The notes under the pieces are model-generated. The model was not told the origin of the DNA, made no database searches, and saw nothing but the letters and a program-made list of their open reading frames with translations. The translations under genes and the position numbers were made by a program. A stretch of DNA of 64,000 bases, from NCBI GenBank assembly GCA_947471745.1, contig CANJKZ010000170.1:3748001-3812000 (forward strand). The letters are read 5' to 3'. The DNA comes from Closterium sp. Naga37s-1 (lineage: Eukaryota > Streptophyta > Zygnematophyceae > Desmidiales > Closteriaceae). Below are positions 31,601 to 42,258 of this stretch, piece after piece; the first letter of the stretch is position 1, and each line of letters starts with the position of its first letter.

Positions 31601-32234
31601 CGGCCGTGTGGCGCCTGCGGAAGTCGTCCTGCAGGATCTGCTGCCGTAGCCACTCAGGCGTCCACTTGTCCTGCTGAACGTTGAGGGTGGGGATGAGGTT
31701 GTCCCATGAGTTGTCGAGCACCGAGATGATCTTGGTGCATTGCTGCATCTGCGGCACCTCGCTGCCCGCCGCTACCATCCTCGCATATGTGTCCTTCATC
31801 GTCTCAAGGACCAGCTTCATATCATCTCCCGATTGCATGAATATGGCCGCTAGCTCCTTCTCGAGCACAATCACCATGGGCACCGTGTTGGGCTGAATCA
31901 CGTCACGCAGTAGCTTCCACGCCTTTGGACCGGAGTCGTCCAGCTCAACCAAGTCTTTAATGTGCTGGAACATGTCGTTGTTGACCGATTGCAAGATGAG
32001 GTCGAACAACACCGTGCTTCGCTCGATCCACCGCTCCCGAGCATCTCCTTCCTCGGGCATTTTCTCTTCTCCCATTGCAAGTTTCAGCAGCTTGTAGCGC
32101 TTGAAAATGCTCCTCATCCGCCCGCTCCTTTCATCGTAGTCGGAGCCATCCAACGCCTCAATCTTGGATGGTGGCGACTCACTTCTCTTCTCAGCTGCTT
32201 CTCCACTCCCTTGACTCATCTTCTCTGCTCCCAA
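31362..32234 (-). CDS. gag: Copia-L Gag, 290 aa
   Basis: The capsid-like copia gag domain spans about residues 25-205 (SIFKRYKLLKLAM, FQHIKDLVELDDSGPKAWKLL, DKWTPEWLRQQILQDDFRRR). It is followed by an Arg/Gly-rich tail (RGRGGGRGRGRGRGFGRGRG) and no CCHC knuckle. The frame is intact from the first Met after the leader to the stop. It overlaps the pol frame by about 240 bases, a result of the deletion. Confidence 0.85.
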   Translation of the reverse strand: MGAEKMSQGSGEAAEKRSESPPSKIEALDGSDYDERSGRMRSIFKRYKLLKLAMGEEKMPEEGDARERWIERSTVLFDLILQSVNNDMFQHIKDLVELDDSGPKAWKLLRDVIQPNTVPMVIVLEKELAAIFMQSGDDMKLVLETMKDTYARMVAAGSEVPQMQQCTKIISVLDNSWDNLIPTLNVQQDKWTPEWLRQQILQDDFRRRHTAGGAANKTAEWYGAAGGSRGRGGGRGRGRGRGFGRGRGRGDYNEGHGRSGGRGSTQGPTAAAHHSLERGTTSNGSGCSNG

Positions 32235-32454
32235 TCACAGGTTCCAGCTCCCCCTTTGCTGTCCACACCGAAGTCCCACACAATTTCCACAAGTGTCGGC
32301 GCCAACGAAATTTCAGCAGAGTTTCTCCTTAGCGGAAGTCATATCCAAACTCCAGAACTCCACTTAGGCACGCCCACAGGCCATGGTGGGTCCAGGAGGA
32401 TCTTCACACTTCAGTAGACTCCCCCCAAAGTCCTTAATCAGCTCTGATACCACT
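32235..32454 (-). other. Copia-L leader with primer-binding site
   Basis: Untranslated leader. The PBS TGGTATCAGAGC (minus strand) is at 32441-32452. Confidence 0.85.
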
Positions 32455-33308
32455 TGTTAGAGACTAAGGACGGAGTCTAGGAAGCTTAGAGGCCGAAATA
32501 TCACAAAATCGTTGGTCTCAATTTCTGGACAGAATCCTCGCGCTCACAAGAAACGCCGTCGACAAAAAACGCACAGTCAAAACTTCACTAATTTTTAAAT
32601 ATGTTGAAGCTTCACAGCGTAGCTACAATTCCCAATTTGAATCGTATCAAAAGGTGAAGTATTTCTCAACTTATCAATTTCGGCGCACAGGGGGGTATGC
32701 TGCCATAGGAACTTAACTCAATCACAAGAGTCTTACAATTTTCATACAAGAAAGTTGGACTTTCTAAAAACCAGGTTCGAGGGGATGAGGAGGATGAGAG
32801 GGAAGGTCCCAAAGGAGTCCCCACCATGGAAACCCCATGCCACACAATTGCCCTCTTTATAGGCACCCCAACTTTGACATTTGTCACTTTCCCAACCTCC
32901 ACAATCCACCTCACCCAAGTTGGCCACACTTGCCAACCCAATTTGGTTTCTCCCAAACACTTGGCATTATCTATAGTGATGGGGACCAATTTCCCAACCC
33001 CAAAAGTCTGTACCCCATATTGAGTCACTTTACAACTTCCCAAAGTCGTCGCATCCCAATCAAAACTTCGAACGATTATAACTTCGTCGTTTTTGCTCCG
33101 ATCGCAACGATTCTTGGTTCGTCGGAAAATCCTTGAGCAAAGGAGTCACTTCAGATATCTGCTCAAGCCAAATAACATTCACACACACTCAGAGGATTCA
33201 AACCACACCAAACACAAATTCTTGCACATGCTCACACCACGCATAAAACGCACGAACATATGATGGGAGGCAGACAGGCGTGAATGCATATGGTTGCATC
33301 ACACAACA
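32455..33308 (-). repeat. 5' LTR of copia-L (854 bp)
   Basis: Plus-strand ends are TGTTAGAGAC and CACACAACA. It is followed by CTAAT and the third segment of LTR J. Confidence 0.9.
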
Positions 33309-33955
33309 CTAATGAGGTCGACTGGAGGTGGTCGTCGACTTGGGTGGTCGACGGGCATATGGAGGAGGAGCTGGTTGACAAGGTGGTTGCCCAGTCGACC
33401 AGGTTACCCGAGCGACGGGTTTCTGTGGAGGCACGCGACGATCACCCAGGCGTTAGTGGCGAGGCCGTCCTCGGTATGGTATCCCAAGGTCGACGTAGCT
33501 GATCAGGAGCAGTCATCAGCACGAGGACGATTTGGTGTGTGTGCTGTGCAGGTGACAAGACACAGCATGTCAATCATCTATGAGCACCTGCAAAGCGGAT
33601 GCGCTGCTGTCCTGCGGATGCAACGCTGTGCAGCTGACTTGCTGCGGCGTTGGCACGCCGTCGACTTGCAGTGTTGGCGAGCCACGACTTTGTACTGCTG
33701 GAGCGCGGTCGACCAAGTCGTGCTGGAATGCGGTCGACTGTGGCAGTCGTCGTGCTTGCATGCTAGCTCTGATGCTATCTTGTCTTGCCAACTTCATTCT
33801 ATCATTGTTGTGAACTCTTTTCCTAGTGAAACTTTTGCCAAATTCTCCTGTGAACTAGCAAGCAGTGAGAACATCAGGAAACGACTAAGGAACGCAGAAA
33901 TCACTCGAGCATCCGTGCCTAGCCCGTAGTCAAGCTCCCGTTTCTAGAGTTATCG
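33309..33955 (+). repeat. LTR J, third segment
   Basis: It matches the second half of the copia-G LTR up to GAGTTATC, lacking the last ~8 bases (TCCGCA end). It directly meets the start of the copia-Q 3' LTR in the opposite orientation. Confidence 0.8.
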
Positions 33956-34013
33956 ACCACAAGGTCGGCCCCGCCCAAGCGAGGATGGGGCCTACCACAA
34001 CTCCCGTTGACAC
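33956..34013 (-). repeat. Start of copia-Q 3' LTR
   Basis: The minus strand reads TGTCAACGGGAGTTG from 34013, as in the copia-G LTR, but breaks off after ~58 bp against LTR J. The purine tract GGCAAGGGAG lies at 34014-34023. Confidence 0.8.
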
Positions 34014-34140
34014 TCCCTTGCCGCATTCACACTTGGGCCTTCAGCCCATACGGCAGCACCACTCGGAGAATAGCTCGTTGGTGTGCACCCAACTCACAGC
34101 ACGCCGGTCACCGCACCAGCCATGCAAGGGAGCATGGCAC

Positions 34141-34470
34141 CTACTGCTGCATGTCGTCATCGCTGTCGCCCACGTCGGCAAGGCACACTTGGCCAATTGC
34201 AACTGAGCACCGGTTGAAGGCCAGGTAGTGCAGCGCTTTCGTCAGGAAGTCGGTCGGCTGCTCGGTGGTCGGGATGTACTTCAGCGCAAACTTCCCGCGC
34301 TTCACCATGTGCTGCAGCCAAGCTTGTCGCCGCTCCATGTGCTTGAGGTTGCCTGTCAACCCCATGCCCTCGGCGACTGTGATGGCCGACTTGTTATCCA
34401 CGCGAAGGACGGCTGGCATCCCGGCGTCCAGCTGCCAGAACTCTGCAACAAGGAAGCGAAGACGACGTCC
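34141..34470 (-). pseudogene. Copia-Q RNase H C-terminal part
   Basis: VDNKSAITVAEGMGL, RRQAWLQHMVKRGKF and EQPTDFLTKALHY are read after a frameshift near 34470 that separates it from the upstream RT-RNase H frame. Confidence 0.85.
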
Positions 34471-34471
34471 C

Positions 34472-35472
34472 TTAGCCGGCTTCGGTTACCGCCGTGTACT
34501 CTGACTCGGTCAACGACAGCGTCGCGCATTTGATGCGCTGCCTCGACCAGGAGACTGCGGCCCCTCCGTAGACGAACACGTAGCCGCCCGTGCTCGTCCT
34601 GTTCTGCTTGTCACCGGCGTCGTCGGCGTCCACGTAGCCGACCAGCTCCAGCGACTCAGGTCCACCGCCAAAATCCAGGGCAGTGTCACGTGTATTGGCG
34701 AGGTAGGCGAGACAGCGGTCGACCTCCCGCCAGTGCTGGTCGCTCCTCACCGTAAGGCCGCTCCCCAGCTTGCTGCAGGCGAAGGCGATGTCCGGCCTCG
34801 TCGTCGTCGCCGCGAACTGCAGCGAGCCGACCTTCTGCCGGTACTCCTCCTGGCGCTCTTGCGCCTCCTCGTTGTCGAAGGTGAGCTTGGCGTAGGCGTC
34901 TACCAAGACTGGCATCTTCGGGGTGAGCCCGGTCTGCTCCTTGTCGAGGAACCGCCTACGCAGCTTGTCGGCGTAGCCCTGCTGGTGCAGCCACAGCTTC
35001 CTCGCCGGCCTATAGCGCACGATTTCCAGCTCCTTCAGCATCGCGGCACTACTGCTGGCGGCGAGCAGGTCGTCGACGTAGACCAGCACCCAGCAGGCCA
35101 CCTTGTCAGCGCCGACCTTGAAGTAGAGCGCCGTGTCAACCTGGCTCTTCTTCCAGCCAGCGCCGACCAGCACGTTGTTGAGAGCCTTGTACCACAACAG
35201 CGGCGACAGCTTCAGCCCGTAGAGGCTCTTCAGCAACTTGCACACCCGTTGCTGGTACATGTACAGAACCCAGTCGAGCTTGCTCTGCAAGAAGGCGTTC
35301 TTCATGTTGGGCTGCATCAGGTTGAGGTTGAAGACGGTGACGATGCTGAGGAAGATCCTCAGCGTAACGTAGCTGCTCACCGGCGCATACGTCTTGTCGT
35401 AGTCGGCGCCATACACCTGTGTGAAGCCCTTCACAACCAGCATCACCTTCTCGGGCTCGACGGTGTTGTCGA
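34472..35472 (-). pseudogene. Copia-Q reverse transcriptase and RNase H core
   Basis: 324 residues: VVKGFTQVYGADYDKTYAPV (CAG retained where copia-G has TAG), FLQSKLDWVLYMYQ, LYGLKLSPLLWYKAL, the catalytic VYVDDLLAASSS, then a gap of about 20 residues before LEIVRYRPARKLWLHQQGY, and RNase H (VDADDAGDKQNRTSTGGY, LTESEYTAVTEAG). It ends in a frameshift stop at 34472. Confidence 0.87.
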
Positions 35473-35664
35473 TGTCGCGATATATATTTTATATATGTTT
35501 GTAACTGCCTGTAGCTTTAGCTTTAGTGTAGGTATGCTTCCTTGCTACTGGTGGTACACCTTTGCTAGTTTGCTATATGTACCTTGTGTGCTATAGTGAA
35601 CAACACACATTCTCACTTTCACTTGGCACAACTCTCTCGACACCCGCTTGGCCTAGGCTTCTAC
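35473..35664 (+). repeat. Truncated solo LTR T (E/F/P family)
   Basis: It starts TGTCGCGATATATATTTT and follows LTR P for ~190 bp to CTTGGCCTAGGCTTCTA, lacking the last part. TCGA-containing host sequence occurs on both sides. It interrupts copia-Q RT between the codons for KYHID and the VKGFTQ segment. Confidence 0.8.
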
Positions 35665-36890
35665 CATCGATGTGGTACTTCGTCGACAACACCTTCCGGT
35701 TCTTCATGATGTTCACCCCAGGTGGGCGTTCGACCAGCTCCCAGGTCCCCATGTCGATGAGACTGCGGATCGCCTCTTTCATGGCGGCCTTTACCGCCTT
35801 GCCCTTTCAGCTCGCCAACGCCTCCTTCACCGTCATTGTCGAGATGTCCGAGCGGTGTTCGGGGTTGGCGTGCATGTCGGGGTCGAGCTCCAGCAGGTCT
35901 TCATCCTCCTCAGCGTAGTCGTAAAGCAGGTCCTCGTCCACCTCATCGTATGTCGTGGTGAAGGCAGCCGGTACGTAGAGGTCGGGCTACCTCTGAATGC
36001 GGCCTAACTGCCGTGGTCCAGTCTGGACCTCCACCACATTGCTGTTGGTGGACTCCTTGGCGTCCCCTCCATCGTCACCGGCTTCACTGCCCTCAGCGTC
36101 CTGCTGCACCTCAGCCAGCTTCTCGGCCGGCTTCTCCCTTGCGGTCGGCTCCCCTGCCGACTGCCTGGTCGCCGATTGCTCTGTAGTCGGCTTAACTGTT
36201 GCCTGCTCTCCTATTGACTGATACCCTGCCGATCCCTCCTTTGCCGGCCTCACCAAAGTCGGTTGCACCTCTGCCTGTTTCTCCCATGTTGAATTCGACC
36301 CCACACTGACTGGTTGGGCGTTCCGTCAACCACCGGCGATGCTCTTGGCCGGTGCCACAGGCGACGCCGCACTTCTCCTTTCATCGCCAGAGGCCGACAC
36401 CGGAGGCAGCCCATGCAGGTCGGCTACAATGGGAGGGGTAGGGGGGGCAGGGAAAGGGGAGGAAGGGCGGACGTCCTCGGCGTCTGCAGCAGCCAGCTCA
36501 CCGACCTCGGCGAGCAGGGGAAGTGTCGCCGTCGAGGTGTCCGTTGGCTGGCCGACCGGCGTCCGCCCTGACGCCGGCCAGTGCTCCGACTTCTACACCT
36601 CAGCGACCTTGTCTTGTAGAACACCACGTCCGACGTGGCGACCACTCGGTTGTGAGCGATGTCAAGGAGCTCCCAGCCCTTGCTCTCCTCCTATACGCCA
36701 AGATGAAGTCCCCACCTCGCCTTAGGCTTCAACTTTCCACCACGCTGCTGCTCGGGGACCAGAAACTGCGCCATGCAGCCAGCAACAAGTCGGGCTTCTT
36801 CTCAGTGAGCAGCTGGTACGGAGTGGTCCCCGGCGGCAGCGTCGACCTCTCAAGGCAGTTGCGGACCTAGACGGTCTGCCGCAGAGCAAG
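35665..36890 (-). pseudogene. Copia-Q IN-RT linker and RT start, degenerate
   Basis: The minus strand holds SLIDMGTWELVERPPGVNIM (RT start), an acidic segment, and a Lys/Pro/Thr-rich linker (about 35987-36304). It continues to the integrase tail near 36700-36880. It has stops and frameshifts, with no separate gene. Confidence 0.7.
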
Positions 36891-36896
36891 GTGCCA

Positions 36897-37353
36897 CTAG
36901 TGGTGCTGCACGCCCATGTGCAGCAGCATTGTCCGCACCGACTCCACCGCTGTCCCCAATTCTCGCTCCGCCATTCCGATCTGCTGCGGGGTATACGGGC
37001 AGGTCAGGTCGTGGATGATCCCCTTGCCATCCACGAAAGAGGTGAAGTCCTTCCCGAGGAACTCCCCTCCCAGGTCAGAGCGCAGCATCAACACCGACTT
37101 CTTGGTCTGCCGCTCAGCCACCACTAGCCACTACTGGAACTCCCGCAGCACGTCCGACTTCTTGGCGACCGGCCTCACCCACACGAAGCAGGTCTTGCGG
37201 CCCTTCAGCAGTAAGAAGTATAAGCTGCCATCCTTGGCAGCCACGCAAAATGGCCCACACAGGTCGATGTGCACGATATCTAGCACGTCGTCGGCGTCGG
37301 AGCCCTGGTCGGGGAAGGTGCGTGCCAGCTTCCCGCCGACTCACGAGACACAC
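36897..37353 (-). pseudogene. Copia-Q integrase
   Basis: Two overlapping frames carry LRSDLGGEFLGKDF and YTPQQIGMAERELG (second D and E of the catalytic triad) and the preceding core. Asn in the usual QQNG motif is replaced by Ile. A frameshift lies near 37115-37130. Confidence 0.82.
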
Positions 37354-38882
37354 GGCGAGTCGGTGCCAGACGCCGACTTGAGGTCCAGCCTAGTGGCGAC
37401 CTCGTGCCTCGCCGAGCTTCGGATTGTGTCCATGCCGATGTGTGCGAGCCTCGCATGCAGCCGGTCCGGCGTCGACTTCGTCGCCGAGACGATTGCCCGC
37501 AGGGCCACCACCTCCGTCGAGAACGTCACCGAGCAGGATCGTAGGTCGGTGCAGAGGACTTGGCCGGTGTATGACGCACGACCGAGTACGTCCCCCGCCG
37601 CCGAAACGAGAAGCATCCTGTTGCCGTCCTCCTCCAGCTTCACACCGTTCTCCTTCAGCTGGCCGACAAAGAGCAGGTTCACCTTCATGCCCGGAACGTA
37701 GAGCACGTCGGGGATGAGCACCTGCTTCCCGGCATCGCCCTGTGGAGCGACAGTGCCACAGCCGCGAACATCCTGCAGCGACCCATTGAAGTAGCGCACG
37801 TGCATGACGTCGCCGCTCGGCTCCAGGTCGACGAAGGCCTCCTTCGTCCCCATCAGGTGGTGCGAGCAGCCGCTGTCGAGCAGGACCACCGCTGGGTTCG
37901 CCTGTACAGCTGCTGCCACCGCCTGGAAGTCCTCGTCGGCCTCCGGCGCCAGTGAGATGGTCGGCTCCACGACGCCGACCAGCGAGCACGACACCTCCTT
38001 GTCGTCTCGCCCCTTGCCGCCAGCAGAGGAGTCGGCGTCCTTCACCAAGGTCGACGAGTTCGTCGACTGCTTCTCCCTGCGCGTCTTACTTTCCCGACGA
38101 GGACGACGCCCGAACAATCTCCCTCGGCCTCCTTTAACGTCGTCGTCATCGGAGTCACTGCGGTCGGGGCATTCGAAGGGGAGGTGGTCTGGGCTGTGGC
38201 AGAACCAGCACTTCCGACGCTGTCTGGCAGGAGCTCCGAGGATCGCTCGGCTTGCTTCATCGCCTCGTCCCGCAAGATGTACGAGTTCATGGAGTCCTCG
38301 TTGAGCGTCGCCCGCGTGCTCGGCACCACTAACAGCCACTTCAGTGGGTTTTAGCTGCTCGGGAGCCCCTTTAGCACATGCGTGACGTACAACGCCGCCA
38401 AGTACTGCACGCCGGCCATCCTCATGATGGCGAGAAGTCGTCGTGCCCGGTTGCAGTAGTCGGTCGCCGTCTCCTGGTCGCCCATCCGCATATGCGTCAT
38501 CTGCTCCTCGAGCTGGCCAATGTACAGTCGTCGGTGACCTGGTACGTCGCTCGATGAAGTGCCGTGCCTGGTGGCCGGCATCCAGGTAGTTCCTGCACGG
38601 CTTCAGGGCGATCTGCACACCCAGTGAGCAGCACCGCGAGATGACCGTGAAGGTCAGGTGCTGCACAACGCGAAACTCCGCACGCAGGATGGGGTAGTCC
38701 TCCGACGGCGTCGCCACGGTGCCGACGGTGAAGCGCATCAGCCCGGCCATCTCCAACTGGGGCTCGATGGCTTCCTTCCTAGTGAGAATGTCGGGTCGAC
38801 CGACCAGCAGGGGGGTGACAGAGATTTTGTCCGGCATAAATTTGAAGTAGCCGTAGCTCGGCGCTATCCTGCCCGCTGTCAC
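37341..38882 (-). pseudogene. gag: Copia-Q Gag and protease, 513 aa
   Basis: The gag start (SYGYFKFMPDKISVTPLLVG) is followed by a stretch with frameshifts against copia-G around 38330-38560. Then come the zinc knuckle CWFCHSPDHLPFEC, a Lys/Ser-rich segment, protease (VVLLDSGCSHHLMGTKEAF, about residues 345-363), VLYVPGMKVNLLFVGQL, and the integrase zinc region start (HARLAHIGMDTIRS). Confidence 0.85.
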
Positions 38883-39121
38883 ATGAGTCGCCGATGACTA
38901 CGTCAATCCGCTCCGTCGACCTCCATCGTCGCCTTGCGAGGAGCCTGCAACTGCCGATGGCCGCATCCCTCGCGCTTGAACGCCGCCGACTTCACTGGCA
39001 TATATCAAACCTCGCTGCCTCGTCGTGCCACCCGCACTGCTGCCTACCTGGTAACCGGCGTTGACACCCACGTTGACGCTGCCCTCGTTGTTCACCGGTC
39101 GAGGAGAAGTAGGCCGATAAG
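38883..39121 (-). other. Copia-Q leader remnant
   Basis: It is related to the copia-G leader (about 18035-18190). It ends abruptly at 39121, where the Ty3-C LTR begins; the flanking five bases are ATAAG. Confidence 0.65.
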
Positions 39122-39283
39122 TGTGAGAGTACGACGGCTTATGACAGCTATGCTTGCTTGCCTTTACTTTATTATGCTATTTCTAGCATAGGATTATTTT
39201 ATGCATGCATGAATTGCTTGATTTCCTAGGCTAGGTGCTCTCCTATATTTTATTATAGTTCTAGCACCGAGCTAGGTTGCGTG
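39122..39283 (+). repeat. 5' LTR of Ty3-C, first part
   Basis: TGTGAGAGTACGACGG... matches the Ty3-1 LTR (minus strand of 5163 downward). It is broken after GCGTG (39279-39283) by copia-A and resumes at 51037. Confidence 0.92.
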
Positions 39284-39415
39284 TGTCAAACATTGTACAT
39301 GTTTATATTGTGTAGGCTATAGTGGGTTTAGGGGGTACAACTTTGCTAGGGTTTCCTACTTGTATCACTCTGTTGCCTAGTTTCATTCATTCTCGTGCAG
39401 TACTGGATTCTAACA
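39284..39415 (+). repeat. 5' LTR of copia-A (132 bp)
   Basis: TGTCAAACATTG...ATTCTAACA. It differs from the 3' LTR mainly by a short CCTTAG insertion there and an ATTC repeat here. It is followed by TGGTATCCGACGCC as PBS (39416). Confidence 0.92.
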
Positions 39416-39982
39416 TGGTATCCGACGCCTAGGTCAGGACCTAGGACCCACGTTGGTTAGGGCCCACCGTTCCGCCGCGCCGTCGAGCGCCTCGCTTACT
39501 AGCGCCGTCGAGCGCCCCTTCTCCTAGCGCCGTCGTGCGCCCCTCCTCCTCGCGCCGTCGAGCGCCCCGCCTGCTAGCGCCGTCGTGCGCCCCTAGGACA
39601 GCCGCACACGCCGCCCGTCAGCCGCACGCGCAGCCGCCCACTCTGCCGCACGCGCAGCTGCACGATAGGCCGCACGCGCAGCCGCACGCACGGCCGCACG
39701 CACGACCGCACGCACGGCCGCCCGCTAGGCCGCACGCACGACCGCACGCGCAGCCGCACGCGCAACTGCACGCGCAGCCGCACGCACAGCTGCAAGCGCA
39801 GCCGCCCGCGCAACCACACGCGTAGCCGCCCACGCAGCCGCACGCGCCGCTGCACGCTAGGAGGCGCGCACAGCCACACGCGCAGCCGCACGAGCAAGCC
39901 GCCGCGCCGCCCTGCCCGAGCCGCGCTGTGCTGTCTCACTGCTGCTACTGCTGCAGCTGTTCCTACTGCTCCTACTGAAACT
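39416..39982 (+). repeat. Copia-A leader with CGCACGCGCAGC-type repeats
   Basis: After the PBS the leader contains repeats of GCGCCGTCGAGCGCC (about 39478-39595). An array of about 12-bp units built on CCGCACGCGCAG follows (about 39600-39900). Long Pro/His/Ala/Arg frames over the array are not taken as genes. Confidence 0.75.
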
Positions 39983-41325
39983 ATGGGTAGTCCTGCAGTT
40001 CTAGCCTTCGATGCTGAGGGCCGCCCGCTCCGTTTTGACACCTGGCTCGAGGACCTCCACCTCTTCCTCTAGCTCACTGCTAAGGAGGATATTTTGTTGT
40101 ATGACCATGCGCTAGGCCTCTCTCCTGCCCCTGCTGCGACTGCTGACAGTACTGCCCGCTCCCAGTGGCAGACTCGTGACGCCCACTCTCGCTTCGCCAT
40201 TCGCAACTCCCTGCCGGTAGATGAACGCGAGCACTTTAGCCAGCAGAAGACTGCTCAGTCACTGTACAAAGCTGTAGTTGCGCGCTACTCCTCGCCTGCC
40301 TCTGCTTCGCTAGGTCGCCTCTCGTTGCCCTACCTGTTCCCAGACCTGTCCACCTTCTCTACCGTTGCTGACCTCATTACTCAGCTCCGCACTACTGAGA
40401 TCCGCTTCCGTGCTGCCATGCCCGCTGAGTTTCTTGCCAAGAACCCCCCCCCCCCCCGCTGTGGCTCACTCTTTACCACCTGGTCACCCGTCTCCCTGAC
40501 TCCCTTCGTGCGGTCAGGGACACCTTCCTTGCTCTCTGCCCCACCGAGCTCACCATTGACCTGCTTGAGAAGCACCTGCTGGCAGCCAAGACTAGTATAG
40601 TAGCTGTCGGTGCGTCTCGCGGCGACCCCCGCACCCCTTTCTTCGAGGGGTGTTCCCCCTCCCCTCTTCTCCCCTCTATCGCCTCTGCTGCTGCTGTCGA
40701 CCTTCTTGGTGCTGAGGAGGTCGGGACTGCGTCCACTGCGAGTGCAAGGCGCCGCAGCGGCAAGGGCAAAGGGGGCAAGAGGGGCGGCGGTGAGGATGGG
40801 GGAGGCGGTGGTGGGGGCGGTGGCGGCGGTGGGGGTGGTGGCGGGGCTGGAGGGGCCAGTGGCAGCGGCGGGGGTGGTGACGGCAGCGGCGGGGGTGGTG
40901 GCGGCGGCGGCGGGGGTGGTGGCGGCAGTGGTGGAGGAGGTGGCCGGGGTTGGGGCGGTGGTGGTGGCGGCAGTGGACGCGGTGGCGGTGGTGGCGGTGG
41001 TGGTCGTGGTGGCGGCGGCGGCGGTGGAGCTCGTGGAGGCTCTGGCGGTGGCCAGCGCCAGCAGCAGACCCTGTCGCCCCAGGAGTTTCGTGAGTGGTAC
41101 TCTCAGCGTGGGGGGGGAGGTCTTAGCTGCCCGTATGTCATCCGCACAGGTGACCACACTGGTCAGACGTGTGGGAGGGCACACACCCTGCAGCGCTACT
41201 TCTCCCGCCTCGACGACGCCTGGCGCACCCAGTTTCCGGCTGCTACTGAGCTGCCCCGCTGGTTTGATCTGATCAAGAAAAACATTGATGTCTATGCTCT
41301 TGACTTTGATGCTATCCTTGGTGCC
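39983..41325 (+). pseudogene. gag: Copia-A Gag
   Basis: The Met at 39983 opens MGSPAVLAFDAEGRPLRFD, the usual start of this gag type. TAG at 40070-40072 interrupts it. It continues through QWQTRDAHSRFAIRNSLP and LPYLFPDLSTFSTVADLITQ. A C14 run at 40444-40457 shifts the frame. In the new frame come LPDSLRAVRDTFLALCP, a long Gly-rich tract (about 40755-41050) and a Cys/His cluster (CPYVIRTGDHTGQTC) before protease. Confidence 0.82.
40755..41052 (+). repeat. GGTGGCGGC-rich low-complexity tract
   Basis: Near-continuous GGN codons give a poly-glycine segment in Gag of copia-A. On the opposite strand the same tract gives Ala/Thr-rich shadow frames. Confidence 0.85.
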
Positions 41326-42258
41326 ATGTATGTATTGTCTGCTAGTGGAGAGGGTGACTTTTACCTGCGTGTCCCGCCCGACCCGGGCATTAGGACCAGT
41401 GAGGCTGCTGCACTAGGTACTAGTATGTCTACTGCTGCCTCAGGTGCTGGTGAGGCTGCTGCTCTAGGTGCTCGTGAGTCTGCGCCCGCTGCGTCTACTG
41501 AGGCACTGCACACCTTCACACTGGACTCAGGTGCTTCCCGCTGTTTCTTTCGTGACCGCACTGCCCTTCAGCAGCTTGCTCGGCCGGTTGCAGTCTCCCT
41601 CACTGACCCCTCTGGGGGTCCGGTCATTGCGACCTCCTCCACTGCCCTTCCTTGTCCTGCGGTCCCGTCGGGCACACTGTCAGGCCTCTACCTCCCCTTG
41701 TTCTCTACGAACTTGGTGGCGGGTAGTGCGCTCCAGGATGGGGGTGTCCACCAGTTCACCCCTGCCTATGAGCGCGTGACACACTGCACGTGTGCTAGGA
41801 CGGGTCGCCACCTGGCTACTTTTACTCGGCAGCCGGGGTCGGACCTGTACACACTGACCACTGAGTCACCTCAGGTAGCTGCGTCTGCGTCTGCGTCTAG
41901 TCAGCTGTCGGCCCCCTGCTCGTGTCGCACCCTGTCGCACCAGACCGTCCTCTGGCACCACCGCCTTGGTCACCCGTCAGTGCAGCGCCTTCGTGGCATG
42001 CACTCCCGGTACCTTGTCTCTGGTCTTCCCAGGGTTCTCCCTCCCCTACCACCCTTGCCTGCTCCTCCCTGTCTTCCCTGTGTCGAGGGGCGGCAGCGCG
42101 CCGCTCCTCACTCCTCCTCGTTTCCCCCGACGACTGCTCCCCTGCAGACGCTCCACATGGACGTGTGGGGCCCAGCCCGCGTCCGTGGACAGGGCCACGA
42201 GAGGTACTTCTTGATAGTTGTGCTACACCACGGTCTTCCCCTTGCGCACCAAGGGTGA
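41326..42258 (+). pseudogene. Copia-A protease and start of integrase
   Basis: Protease shows TFTLDSGASRCFFRD (about residues 63-77 of this frame). The integrase zinc region (HHRLGHPSVQRL, CLPCVEGRQR) and the first catalytic Asp (LHMDVWGP) follow. About 14 bases are missing near 42217-42220 relative to copia-H, which shifts the frame right after ERYFLIVV. Confidence 0.87.

Larger units (their letters stand above)
27464..33308 (-). mobile_element. Copia-L: Ty1/copia element (5.8 kb)
   Basis: LTRs at 27464-28304 and 32455-33308 have plus-strand ends TGTTAGAG and ACACAAC(C)A. CTAAA (27459-27463) and CTAAT (33309-33313) flank it, one mismatch in the TSD. The PBS TGGTATCAGAGC (minus, 32441-32452) lies two bases inside the 5' LTR. 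Gag, integrase, RT and RNase H are present; zinc knuckle and protease are missing, and two TAG codons cut pol. Confidence 0.92.
33956..39121 (-). mobile_element. Copia-Q: Ty1/copia element of the copia-G family, both ends damaged
   Basis: The minus-strand order is gag-protease (38882-37341), integrase, linker, RT-RNase H, then only ~58 bp of 3' LTR (33956-34013). The 5' LTR and most of the leader are replaced by Ty3-C at 39122. A truncated solo LTR (T) sits in RT. Copia-Q keeps some codons lost in copia-G and so shows what G lost. Confidence 0.88.

Noticed and set aside
29783-31649. Several plus-strand frames of 70-290 residues opposite copia-L
   Set aside because: Reverse-strand shadows of the integrase and RT coding sequence.
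39535-39825. His/Pro/Ala/Arg-rich 96-residue frame
   Set aside because: Encoded entirely by a ~12-bp array in the copia-A leader; stops before gag, no homology seen.
40381-41184. Ala/Thr-rich 267-residue frame on the minus strand
   Set aside because: Shadow of the Gly-rich Gag tract of copia-A.
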